Shown here: piece after piece, positions 35,429 to 43,033 of the stretch | How the letters are laid out: each line of letters opens with the position of its first letter | Position numbering within the stretch: the first letter of the stretch is position 1 | Assembly: GCA_902587545.1 (NCBI GenBank) | Contig: CACILL010000001.1 | Location: 124,001-188,000 of the forward strand | Direction: 5' to 3' | DNA from: an uncultured SAR86 cluster bacterium | GTDB taxonomy: Bacteria; Pseudomonadota; Gammaproteobacteria; Magnimaribacterales; AG-339-G14 | DNA length: 64,000 nt | Notes under the pieces: model-generated | Seen by the model: the letters and a program-made list of their open reading frames with translations, nothing else | Database searches by the model: none | What the model was told of the DNA's origin: nothing | Position numbers and translations under genes: made by a program

Positions 35429-36403
35429 TTAAAGTCTCTTATTTGTATTTTTTAAAAATTCCGAATAAGTTTGGATAATACCCTCTTTAAGAGAGTATTT
35501 AGGTTGCCAATTTGTTTTATTTATTTTTGAAATATCTAAAACCTTTCGCATTGTGCCATCAGGCATACTTTTATCGAAAACAATATCGCCATTAAAGCCA
35601 ACTACATTAGATATTGTTTGAGCTAATTCGGAAATAGATATCTCCTTTCCAGAGCCAACATTTATCAAACCTTCAGGAGAAATAATTTCTTTAAATTTCT
35701 TCTTTGATAATTTTCTTATTTTCATACATGCATCCGCAAGATCATAAACATGAAGAAATTCTCTTTTGGGCTTTCCAGTTCCCCAAACTTTAACGAATTT
35801 TTTATTATTACTTTTAGCCAAATGAAATTTTCTTATTAAAGCAGGAATTACGTGGGACTCCTCTAAGTCATAATTATCTCCAGGTCCATAAAGATTGCAT
35901 GGCATTATGCATCTAAAATCAACATTAAATTGCTTATTAAAACTATTGCATAATTTTATGCCCGCAATTTTTGCAATTGCATACGCTTCATTGGTTTTTT
36001 CTAGCGGTCCTGAAAGAAGAAATTCTTCTTTTATTGGCTGACTTGCTTCTTTAGGATAAATACAACTAGAACCTAAAAAAATCAAACTTTTTACTCCTGA
36101 ATGAAAAGAGAAATTAATAAGATTGGTTTCTATCATTAAATTTTCGTATAAAAAATCAACTGGATTTGAATTATTTGCGTTGATTCCACCTACTTTTGCC
36201 GAAGCAATAATGACTTCATCAGGTTTTTCTTTTTTTAAAAAGTTCTCTACTTTTTTTTGGTCAATTAAATTGAGTTGTTTTCTTGTTCTGGTAATGATTT
36301 CATAATTTTTTGATTCTTTTTGAAGAGAAAGATATTTTAATAGCGCAGAACCTACCATCCCTTTATGGCCAGAAAGAAATATCTTTTTTTTAGGCTTTTT
36401 CAT
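35429..36403 (-). CDS. fcl: GDP-L-fucose synthase
   Basis: Epimerase/reductase finishing GDP-L-fucose. 324 residues: LSGHKGMVGSALLKYL NADP loop, IIASAKVGGINANN, GSSCIYP with the catalytic serine, YAIAKIAGIKLC (YxxxK), NLYGPGDNYDLEESHVIP and WGTGKPKREFLHVYDLA. The set is diagnostic of Fcl/WcaG. Overlaps the flippase stop by 14 nt. Confidence 0.95.
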   Translation of the reverse strand: MKKPKKKIFLSGHKGMVGSALLKYLSLQKESKNYEIITRTRKQLNLIDQKKVENFLKKEKPDEVIIASAKVGGINANNSNPVDFLYENLMIETNLINFSFHSGVKSLIFLGSSCIYPKEASQPIKEEFLLSGPLEKTNEAYAIAKIAGIKLCNSFNKQFNVDFRCIMPCNLYGPGDNYDLEESHVIPALIRKFHLAKSNNKKFVKVWGTGKPKREFLHVYDLADACMKIRKLSKKKFKEIISPEGLINVGSGKEISISELAQTISNVVGFNGDIVFDKSMPDGTMRKVLDISKINKTNWQPKYSLKEGIIQTYSEFLKNTNKRL

Positions 36404-37886
36404 TAAAAAATTTTAAATTTTTAAAAATATTTCTTACTTCCATATTGGCAGGATTAATCCAAGTAACCATAAGAAGTATTATAGGACTAAATAAATTTAA
36501 AAATATCGTGATACTAAAACCTTCTCCAAAAACAAGAGGATAAAACCAAGCAATGGAAATAAAAATAAAACTTAGTATTAGTAAAATAAAATCTCTTGAT
36601 TTTAAGAAAAATATCTCATTATTTTTTAATTCAAAAGTAAAAATCATCCATAAGCTTGAAAATACAAGCGATAATGTATAGCCTAAAACAACTCCTTTCC
36701 AATCAAAGAATGATCCTAGAAAAACTGCTAAAATTGGATTTAACACAGCAACAATAGAATAAAACTGTGTATTTTTAATAATTCTTCCATCTCCCATATA
36801 AAGGTAATAAGCAGGAGCCGCTAAAAGATTGAAACCCCAACCAATACTTAATATATAAATCATCGTAATAAGTTGGTGTTCATAAAACCCAACTACAACC
36901 CTAGAAAGAGCTCCAGAAAGAATCATCAAAGAAGAAAACACAAAAATTCCCCAAATAAAAATGAGATGAAGATTCTTTAAATATAATGAATCTGTATCTT
37001 GATTTTGGCTATTAGATATTCTTGCGATTGTAGGAACCACAGCATAATTTATTTGAACTATGAAGCCTCTCGCTCTATAGATAGCCTGATGAGCTACTTC
37101 ATACATTCCCGCTATAGAAGCTCCTCCAAAATAAGCCATTAAGCTTTTAGTTACAGGATCTTGAAGTAACTGAAGAAGGTTTATAAATTGAATGTTTAGT
37201 CCATAACTGAACATTTCCTTTAATGTTTCTAAGCTAAATTTCATTCGTAAAGAACGATAGCCGGAGAAAATATAAGCTAAAAAAAACCTACTAGATAGTA
37301 AAAGAAATGCTGACTGAAATACTTGCGCAAAAACTAAACCTCTAAGATCAAACAGAGGAACTAAAATAAAAACCATTATTATGAATAGCATTTGCCCGGC
37401 AATATTTATAGAAGCAGTGAAATCCATTCTTTCAAATCCATCCATTGCACATTGGTAGCAAGATGCCAAAGCATTTAAAAAAAGAGTTACCAAAGCATAA
37501 GGAAGAATCTCGTAAGCTAGAGACAAGTAATTATCTTGAAAAATATTACTCAAAATAAATTTAAAAATAGGAAAAAGAAATGGCAATAAGCAAATAAGAA
37601 CAAAAAATATCAACATCGATGTGCTGTCGATAATTTTTTTTATTTTTAAATTATCCTGACTAGCTCTGCTTGCTGCAACAAACTTAGTGACTGCTACACT
37701 AAATCCAATGTCTATAATTCTAGACCCAGCAGTAATTGCCATGACAACTGACCAAACTCCAAGCTTATCTAGGCCTAAAATTCTATTTATGTATAAATAG
37801 AGAAAAAATAAGATAAATGTAGATGCAAAAGCTTGAAAAAACATTGCAATAGCATTGCCTGTAATGGTTCCGGTCAACTTAGACAT
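36390..37886 (-). CDS. Polysaccharide flippase, Wzx/MATE-like
   Basis: 498 residues with about fourteen hydrophobic segments over the whole length, the topology of Wzx. The N-terminal segment (GTITGNAIAMFFQAFASTFILF) and the GVWSVVMAITAGSRIIDIGFSVAVTKFVA stretch resemble the polysaccharide_synt family (read in parts: IDIGFSVAVTKFVA). It would move undecaprenyl-linked repeat units across the inner membrane. Lies between an FkbM gene and fcl. Confidence 0.85.
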   Translation of the reverse strand: MSKLTGTITGNAIAMFFQAFASTFILFFLYLYINRILGLDKLGVWSVVMAITAGSRIIDIGFSVAVTKFVAASRASQDNLKIKKIIDSTSMLIFFVLICLLPFLFPIFKFILSNIFQDNYLSLAYEILPYALVTLFLNALASCYQCAMDGFERMDFTASINIAGQMLFIIMVFILVPLFDLRGLVFAQVFQSAFLLLSSRFFLAYIFSGYRSLRMKFSLETLKEMFSYGLNIQFINLLQLLQDPVTKSLMAYFGGASIAGMYEVAHQAIYRARGFIVQINYAVVPTIARISNSQNQDTDSLYLKNLHLIFIWGIFVFSSLMILSGALSRVVVGFYEHQLITMIYILSIGWGFNLLAAPAYYLYMGDGRIIKNTQFYSIVAVLNPILAVFLGSFFDWKGVVLGYTLSLVFSSLWMIFTFELKNNEIFFLKSRDFILLILSFIFISIAWFYPLVFGEGFSITIFLNLFSPIILLMVTWINPANMEVRNIFKNLKFFNEKA

Positions 37887-37898
37887 ACTCTTTAAAGA

Positions 37899-38666
37899 CT
37901 AATCACTATAAAAAAAGAAATCATGTTTTGTTTGGCCTTCCCAGGCTATTTTAAAACCTGATTCAATTAAAATAGTTTTTATAGCATTTTTATCTTCTTT
38001 TCGATAATTGTGCTCAATACATCCAGATTTAAATTTATAGTCCTCTAATTTAATGATTTGTTTTAAAACATCTAATTCTCCCCCTTCGACATCAATGGAA
38101 ATGAAATCGATTACTTTTGGAGCCTGAAAAGCTTCAAGAATAGAGATCAGCCTTTTTCCTTGAACTTCTATAGATTGTTTACCTTTAATTTGATGAGGGT
38201 TTGAATTATCTAGTGTTTTCTCTAAACCTCCATATAATCCAGCATCTCTAAATTTGAAAATTTCATCTTCATCCGATATGGCAGCAATAACTGCCTTTGC
38301 TTTTCTATTTTTTAAATTTTCTGAATAAGCAGGATTTGCTTCAATTAAGATGCCCTCCCAGTCATAATGTTTTTCAAGGTAATAGGTATTGGATAAATTA
38401 AATCCATCATTTGCACCGATTTCAATAAAAAAACCTGGCTTAAAATCATTCATTAAAAGAGCAAAAAAATCCTGATTAATTTGAGATGAAAAAGTTGATT
38501 TTGGCAGAAAGAAGATATTTTTAAGTTCTTGACTATCTAGGTGAGTCAAAATTGTAGGTAGCAATCTCTTTTTTATAATATAAGAAACAGAAAGCTTGTC
38601 TACATAAGGGATATTAAAAAAAACTAATTTAGCAAAGGCTTTAAAAATATACCTCAGAAAAGACAA
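37899..38666 (-). CDS. FkbM-family methyltransferase
   Basis: 255 residues. SQINQDFFALLM leads into FFIEIGANDGFNLSNTYYLE (SAM loop), WEGILIEANPAY (acidic strand) and IDFISIDVEGGELDVLK, the FkbM hallmark. This is the SQ-x-x-QD-x-F subgroup of FkbM proteins, distinct in form from the other three here. 3 nt upstream of the wzz stop in coordinates, 12 nt after the flippase start. Confidence 0.9.
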   Translation of the reverse strand: MSFLRYIFKAFAKLVFFNIPYVDKLSVSYIIKKRLLPTILTHLDSQELKNIFFLPKSTFSSQINQDFFALLMNDFKPGFFIEIGANDGFNLSNTYYLEKHYDWEGILIEANPAYSENLKNRKAKAVIAAISDEDEIFKFRDAGLYGGLEKTLDNSNPHQIKGKQSIEVQGKRLISILEAFQAPKVIDFISIDVEGGELDVLKQIIKLEDYKFKSGCIEHNYRKEDKNAIKTILIESGFKIAWEGQTKHDFFFYSD

Positions 38667-38669
38667 TTT

Positions 38670-39605
38670 TTAGCCTCTAATTTTTTTAAACAACGGAATA
38701 AAAAAGAATACAAGATAAGAGGCAATGAAACTTATAATTAATGAAACGGTTAAAATGATGCCTCTCTTAGGCATTGATTTAAGCTCAGGTACTCTTGGTT
38801 TTGATATTACTTTTAAGAAATATTCAGGAGATACATTTGTTAAAGCAATCTCTTCTATTTTTCTTTGAATAAGAGAATTAATTCCAATTTTTACATTTAA
38901 TATCTTAGTTTTTTCTAGCTCTTTTTCTAAAAATTCTATTGTTTTCTCAGCTGCCTCCCTATCTATGACTCTCTTATATTCATTTATTTCGTATATCACA
39001 TTTTCTAAAAGCTCTTTTGCTACATAAGGTGAATAATGCTCAAAAAATATATATATTATTCCCGTAACTTTATCTCTACTAATGGAAAACTTTTTCATAA
39101 ATTTTCTATGAGAACTTTGTAAAGAGGGTTTACCTTCAAAAGAAAAATTTCCAGAATAGACCCACTTATTGGATTCAGGGATATAAAAATCTCTATTTAC
39201 TTTTAGAGAATTATCTTTGCTATTCCATCCATTAACTGCAAAAAGCTTAAAGAAAAGGTCATTTTTAGAGATAATTTTTTCAAAAAAATCCAAAGACTTT
39301 ATTATTTCCATACCTTGAAAAACATCATCAATATCTGAGCCTCCTAGTTCCAAACCAACTAAGTTCGCGATGCCAGAATACTGTCCAGCTAACTGGGATA
39401 AATCTGAGGTTCCCTTAGATGGGGCTAATATAGCGCTGCTTGTATATTGATTAGGAAAAAAATACGAGCCAAGTGTTATTAAGAAAGACAAAATAATTGA
39501 AGACGAAATTATTTTAATTTTGTTTTTCCAAAAGATATCAAAAAGTTCTTTTAAATCAAAAGTAGTATCTAAAGGTTTTGAATTTTCAGCATCCATCTCA
39601 CTCAT
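38670..39605 (-). CDS. wzz: Chain-length determinant (Wzz) protein
   Basis: 311 residues with a transmembrane helix near residues 33-51, a periplasmic coiled-coil domain, the Pro-rich SKPRVPELKSMPKRG before the second helix, and that helix at about 285-305: the standard Wzz layout. Sets glycan chain length with the Wzy polymerase. Its ATG stands only 10 nt from the 3' CCA of tRNA-Leu, with no Shine-Dalgarno between; a second in-frame ATG is at 39596. First gene of the long minus-strand glycan operon. Confidence 0.9.
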   Translation of the reverse strand: MSEMDAENSKPLDTTFDLKELFDIFWKNKIKIISSSIILSFLITLGSYFFPNQYTSSAILAPSKGTSDLSQLAGQYSGIANLVGLELGGSDIDDVFQGMEIIKSLDFFEKIISKNDLFFKLFAVNGWNSKDNSLKVNRDFYIPESNKWVYSGNFSFEGKPSLQSSHRKFMKKFSISRDKVTGIIYIFFEHYSPYVAKELLENVIYEINEYKRVIDREAAEKTIEFLEKELEKTKILNVKIGINSLIQRKIEEIALTNVSPEYFLKVISKPRVPELKSMPKRGIILTVSLIISFIASYLVFFFIPLFKKIRG

Positions 39606-39615
39606 ATTTATTTTT

Positions 39616-39702
39616 TGGTACCCAGGGCCGGACTTGAACCGGCACGAAGTCGCCTTCGAGGGATTTTAAGTCCCTTGTGTCTACCAATTCCACCACCTGG
39701 GC
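39616..39702 (-). tRNA. leuZ: tRNA-Leu (anticodon UAA)
   Basis: Read on the minus strand it starts GCCCAGG, has a long variable arm, anticodon TAA in GACTTAAAATC, the T-loop GGTTCAAGTCC, and ends CCTGGGT-A-CCA with encoded CCA. The acceptor stem is seven pairs with G1-U72 wobble, as in E. coli tRNA-Leu(UAA). 87 nt. Its first base is also the last base of the galU stop codon. Confidence 0.97.
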
Positions 39703-40592
39703 TATCTTCTCAAAATCTCCTTAATGTATTTTAGTATTTCTTTATCACTTAATGCCAAGGCTATATTAGCACCAATAAAACCTTTTTTTGTTCCGCAGTC
39801 ATAGATATCTGATTTAGATAAAAAGGCTTCAAGATTTGTCTGTTCTTCTACAATATGATTAAGAGCATCAGTTAATTGTATTTCTCCATCTTTTCCAGAA
39901 GATGTTTTGTTTATGTAATTAAACACCTCATGTGGCAATATGTATCTTCCAATAATTCTGTAATTTGAAGGAGCAGACTTCGCTAAAGGCTTTTCTACGA
40001 ATCCAGTTATTTTTAAATTTTCTTTCTTACCAAATTTTTTATTATCTAAATTAACAATGCCATATTTTGAAGTTTCATTATTTTTAATCTTTTCAACTAG
40101 AATCTGACCTTTACCTTCTTTTTTAAAGCAATTGATCATTCTAAGAAAATCATTTTTTGAATCATTATTTAGGACGAATTCATCGGGAAGAAGGATAGCA
40201 AATGGCTCTCCTTTATCAATCAAATGAGAAGCACATAAAATTGCATGGCCTAACCCTAAAGCTCTATCTTGTTTTACAGATGAAATTTTTATATCTTTAG
40301 GAATTACATTTTTAATAGATTTCAAAATCTTTTTTTTGCCTTTTCTTTCCAGTAAATATTCCAATTCAAAATTAACATCAAAATGATTTTCTATAGCTTC
40401 TTTACCTGATCTTGTAACCAAAATGATTTCTTTTATACCAGCTGAGATTGCTTCTTCGACTACATATTGAATAAGAGGTTTATCTAAAATTGGCAATAAC
40501 TCTTTAGGAATAGCTTTGGTTGCAGGCAACATTCTTGTACCTAACCCAGCTACAGGAATAATAGCTTTTTTAATTTGTCTTATTTTTTTCAT
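39702..40592 (-). CDS. galU: UTP-glucose-1-phosphate uridylyltransferase
   Basis: Makes UDP-glucose. 296 residues: IPVAGLGTRMLPATKAIPKE at the N-terminus (nucleotide site), LLPILDKPLIQYVVEEA, LLPDEFVLN, GFVEKPLAKSAPSN and GRYILPHEVF are all GalU features. The ATG overlaps the galE end by 23 nt. Its TAG stop ends on 39702, the first nucleotide of tRNA-Leu, so gene and tRNA are physically fused and probably cotranscribed. Confidence 0.95.
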   Translation of the reverse strand: MKKIRQIKKAIIPVAGLGTRMLPATKAIPKELLPILDKPLIQYVVEEAISAGIKEIILVTRSGKEAIENHFDVNFELEYLLERKGKKKILKSIKNVIPKDIKISSVKQDRALGLGHAILCASHLIDKGEPFAILLPDEFVLNNDSKNDFLRMINCFKKEGKGQILVEKIKNNETSKYGIVNLDNKKFGKKENLKITGFVEKPLAKSAPSNYRIIGRYILPHEVFNYINKTSSGKDGEIQLTDALNHIVEEQTNLEAFLSKSDIYDCGTKKGFIGANIALALSDKEILKYIKEILRR

Positions 40593-41580
40593 AGAGCCAT
40601 GTGCTTTTCAACATTTGATCTAAACTTTTTTTTGTCTCCCAATTTAAAAAAGAATTTGCTTTAGACACATTGGCGTAATTTATAGCTATGTCTCCTTTTC
40701 TTTTAGGAAAAAACTTATATGGAATCTCAACTTTATTGACTTTTTCAAAATTCTTAACTATTTCTAAAACTGAGTGCCCTCTTCCTGTACCTAGGTTAAA
40801 AACGTCATAGACGTTTTTTCTTTTTTTTGCGAGATATTTCAAGGCTGATAAGTGTCCATTGGCAAGATCTTCAACATGGATATAGTCTCTAATCGCTGTG
40901 CCATCAAAAGTCGGATAATCCGATCCAAAAATTAGTAATTCTTTCTCTTTGCCCTTTGCAACTTTGTTTATTGCTGGAAGCAAATTTTCTGGCTTTCCTT
41001 TCGGATTGTCTCCAATTAATCCAGATGGATGGGAGCCAATTGGATTGAAATATCTCAAAGATATAATTTTCCAATTACCCTTTGCAGCTTTTTTCTTTAA
41101 AAATATTTCTACCCCCTTTTTGGTTTTGCCATAGATATTTGTAGGCTGTTCTTTATGAGTTTCTTTGCATGGAAGTAACTTGGGATTTCCATAGATCGTT
41201 GCGCTACTACTGAAAATGAATATTTTTTTTCCAGCTCTTCCTTTTTCGAAGGCACGAAGGAGTGACTTACTACCGTTGACATTAACGTCAAAGTAATCTT
41301 GAGGATAATTTTCCGAATTTTTTACTGATTTTAGTCCTGCAAAGTGAAAAATTGCCTCAATATTTTTTTTTTCTATGATTTTTTTTATACTGGATTCTTG
41401 TCTAACATCCAACTTATAAAAGTCTGTTTTTTTTCCAGAAATTTTTTCAATTTTTTTAAGATTGCTAATTTTTGAGTTAGCCAAATTATCTAATAAAGTT
41501 AAATTATGATTTTCCTTTAGAATTTTAACTGCAACATGGCTCCCTATATAACCTAAAGCTCCCGTAATTAAAATATTCAC
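40570..41580 (-). CDS. galE: UDP-glucose 4-epimerase
   Basis: Interconverts UDP-glucose and UDP-galactose (or GlcNAc forms). 336 residues: TGALGYIGSHVAVKIL NAD loop, HFAGLKSVKNSENYP, SSSATIYG, YGKTKKGVE (YxxxK), RYFNPIGSHPSGLIG and FDGTAIRDYIHVEDLA are the GalE signatures. Lies between the fusion protein (12 nt) and galU (overlap 23 nt). Confidence 0.95.
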   Translation of the reverse strand: MNILITGALGYIGSHVAVKILKENHNLTLLDNLANSKISNLKKIEKISGKKTDFYKLDVRQESSIKKIIEKKNIEAIFHFAGLKSVKNSENYPQDYFDVNVNGSKSLLRAFEKGRAGKKIFIFSSSATIYGNPKLLPCKETHKEQPTNIYGKTKKGVEIFLKKKAAKGNWKIISLRYFNPIGSHPSGLIGDNPKGKPENLLPAINKVAKGKEKELLIFGSDYPTFDGTAIRDYIHVEDLANGHLSALKYLAKKRKNVYDVFNLGTGRGHSVLEIVKNFEKVNKVEIPYKFFPKRKGDIAINYANVSKANSFLNWETKKSLDQMLKSTWLYEKNKTN

Positions 41581-41592
41581 CTTTCAAAGAAA

Positions 41593-42354
41593 TTAATTTC
41601 TATTGTATTTATCTTCTATTCTGACAATGTCCTCTTCAGAGAGCTTAGCTCCCATTTGAACTTCTATTATTATTAAGTTTTCTGAACCTGTATTTTCAAT
41701 ACGATGTTTTTGTTTCTTTTCTATAAAGAAACTTGATCCTGGTTTACATTTAATTTCATTATTGTCTAATGTGATTAGTCCTCTGCCTTTCACTACAACC
41801 CAATATTCGGATCTTTTATTATGATATTGAAGACTGAGTTTTTGGTTTGGCTTTACAGTTAATTTTTTTACCAAAAAGTTTTTTTCCTCATCTAGATTTT
41901 CAAAGTTTCCCCAAGGTCTATTTTCTTTATAATTTAAAAAAGGGTAAACAAGATTCGAACTTGATTGAATTTTACCGCCACCTATATCAAAAACCATTTC
42001 AATGTCATGTCTTTTGCAAATTTCGTATTCCGGAATATCTTTGATATTTTTTCTGTCTCCACCGTTAGCAAAAATGTCAATTGCATCTTCTTCAGCAAGC
42101 TTTTCTATACTTTTAATAACTGTATGATCAGTATCAATAGATTGTAAAACCTTATCAACAGCAGAAAATCCCATAAGTATCTCTTTTCTCTCTTCAAAAG
42201 GCATGAAGAGAAATCCTTTTTTTTTCATTAAGAAATTGTCACTATTTAAAATCACCGTCAAATGATCGCCCAATTTTTTTGCTTGGATAAACAATCTAAG
42301 GTGTCCTATGTGAACTGGATCAAATCCTCCGCTCACTACAACTTTTTTCACCAA
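41593..42354 (-). CDS. Nucleotidyltransferase-cupin fusion protein
   Basis: 253 residues, two domains. Residues 1-140 are a cytidylyltransferase-like fold of the TagD/HldE kind: SGGFDPVHIGHLRLF (HxGH), then MPFEERKEIL and a closing GGKIQSSSNLV. Residues 145-253 are a cupin like the C-terminal phosphomannose-isomerase domain of ManC: NRPWGNFENL, QKLSLQYHNKRSEYWVVVKG, FFIEKKQKHRIEN and EEDIVRIEDKY. The ManC GDP-mannose pyrophosphorylase domain is absent. Possible role: sugar isomerisation plus nucleotide activation. It precedes galE. Confidence 0.75.
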   Translation of the reverse strand: MVKKVVVSGGFDPVHIGHLRLFIQAKKLGDHLTVILNSDNFLMKKKGFLFMPFEERKEILMGFSAVDKVLQSIDTDHTVIKSIEKLAEEDAIDIFANGGDRKNIKDIPEYEICKRHDIEMVFDIGGGKIQSSSNLVYPFLNYKENRPWGNFENLDEEKNFLVKKLTVKPNQKLSLQYHNKRSEYWVVVKGRGLITLDNNEIKCKPGSSFFIEKKQKHRIENTGSENLIIIEVQMGAKLSEEDIVRIEDKYNRN

Positions 42355-42406
42355 ATTCCTCTTTTTTTCATTATACAGACGGATAAGATCTTATTTTCTA
42401 TTATAT

Positions 42407-42480
42407 TGGAGGCTGAGGTCGGAATCGAACCGGCGTAGACGGATTTGCAATCCGCTGCATGACCACTCTGCCACTCAGCC
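42407..42480 (-). tRNA. cysT: tRNA-Cys (anticodon GCA)
   Basis: On the minus strand it starts GGCTGAG, pairs with CTCAGCC at the 3' end, has anticodon GCA in GGATTGCAAATCC, T-loop GGTTCGATTCC, discriminator U and encoded CCA. 74 nt. It lies 24 nt downstream of pgsA, the place it holds in E. coli (pgsA-glyW-cysT-leuZ). No tRNA-Gly is present between them. Confidence 0.97.
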
Positions 42481-42504
42481 GCAAAACTATTGTATATATC
42501 TAAT

Positions 42505-43032
42505 TTAAACAATCCATTCATTAAAATATTTTATAAGAGAAAACCAAGAAATTAGAGCGCTAAAGATGATTAATGCGATACTTAAATCAAAAATGAAATT
42601 TGGTGTTATTGGGGTTATTAAAAATAATCCTAGTCCTGTCATTTGGATTGCAGTTTTATATTTTCCTAATAAGTCAGATTTAACTTCGCTTATATGTTTC
42701 GATTTAGAAATAATGAATAATCTCAAGTAACTTACAGAAATTTCTCTAGAAACAATAAGAATAGACGAAACTAAAATTAGCATACTATCTAAATTAAATG
42801 TCATCCAAATCAATAAGATAGAAACAAATAATTTGTCTGCTAACTGATCTAGAAGCGCGCCAAAATCAGAGGTTTGATTTGTCAGGCGAGCAAAGTAGCC
42901 ATCTAAGTAGTCTGTTATAGAGGCAGCTATATAAATGATTAGTGATTGCAGGAAAAATTCGTTTTCAAAAAGAAAAATAATTGGAATCAGGAGTAATATC
43001 CTCGAAACAGATAAGGTATTAGGAATACTCAT
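42505..43032 (-). CDS. pgsA: CDP-diacylglycerol-glycerol-3-phosphate 3-phosphatidyltransferase
   Basis: Makes phosphatidylglycerol phosphate at the inner membrane. 175 residues with about five helices; the CDP-alcohol phosphotransferase motif is complete: D41-xx-D44-G45-xx-A48-R49 ... G58-xxx-D62-xxx-D66. Starts 1 nt after the uvrC stop, the usual uvrC-pgsA order in gammaproteobacteria. Confidence 0.93.
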   Translation of the reverse strand: MSIPNTLSVSRILLLIPIIFLFENEFFLQSLIIYIAASITDYLDGYFARLTNQTSDFGALLDQLADKLFVSILLIWMTFNLDSMLILVSSILIVSREISVSYLRLFIISKSKHISEVKSDLLGKYKTAIQMTGLGLFLITPITPNFIFDLSIALIIFSALISWFSLIKYFNEWIV

Positions 43033-43033
43033 T

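Noticed and set aside
39616-39702. tRNA-Leu as an active integration site of a mobile element
   Set aside because: No integrase, transposase or repeated tRNA 3' end was found within the window; only the position is suggestive.
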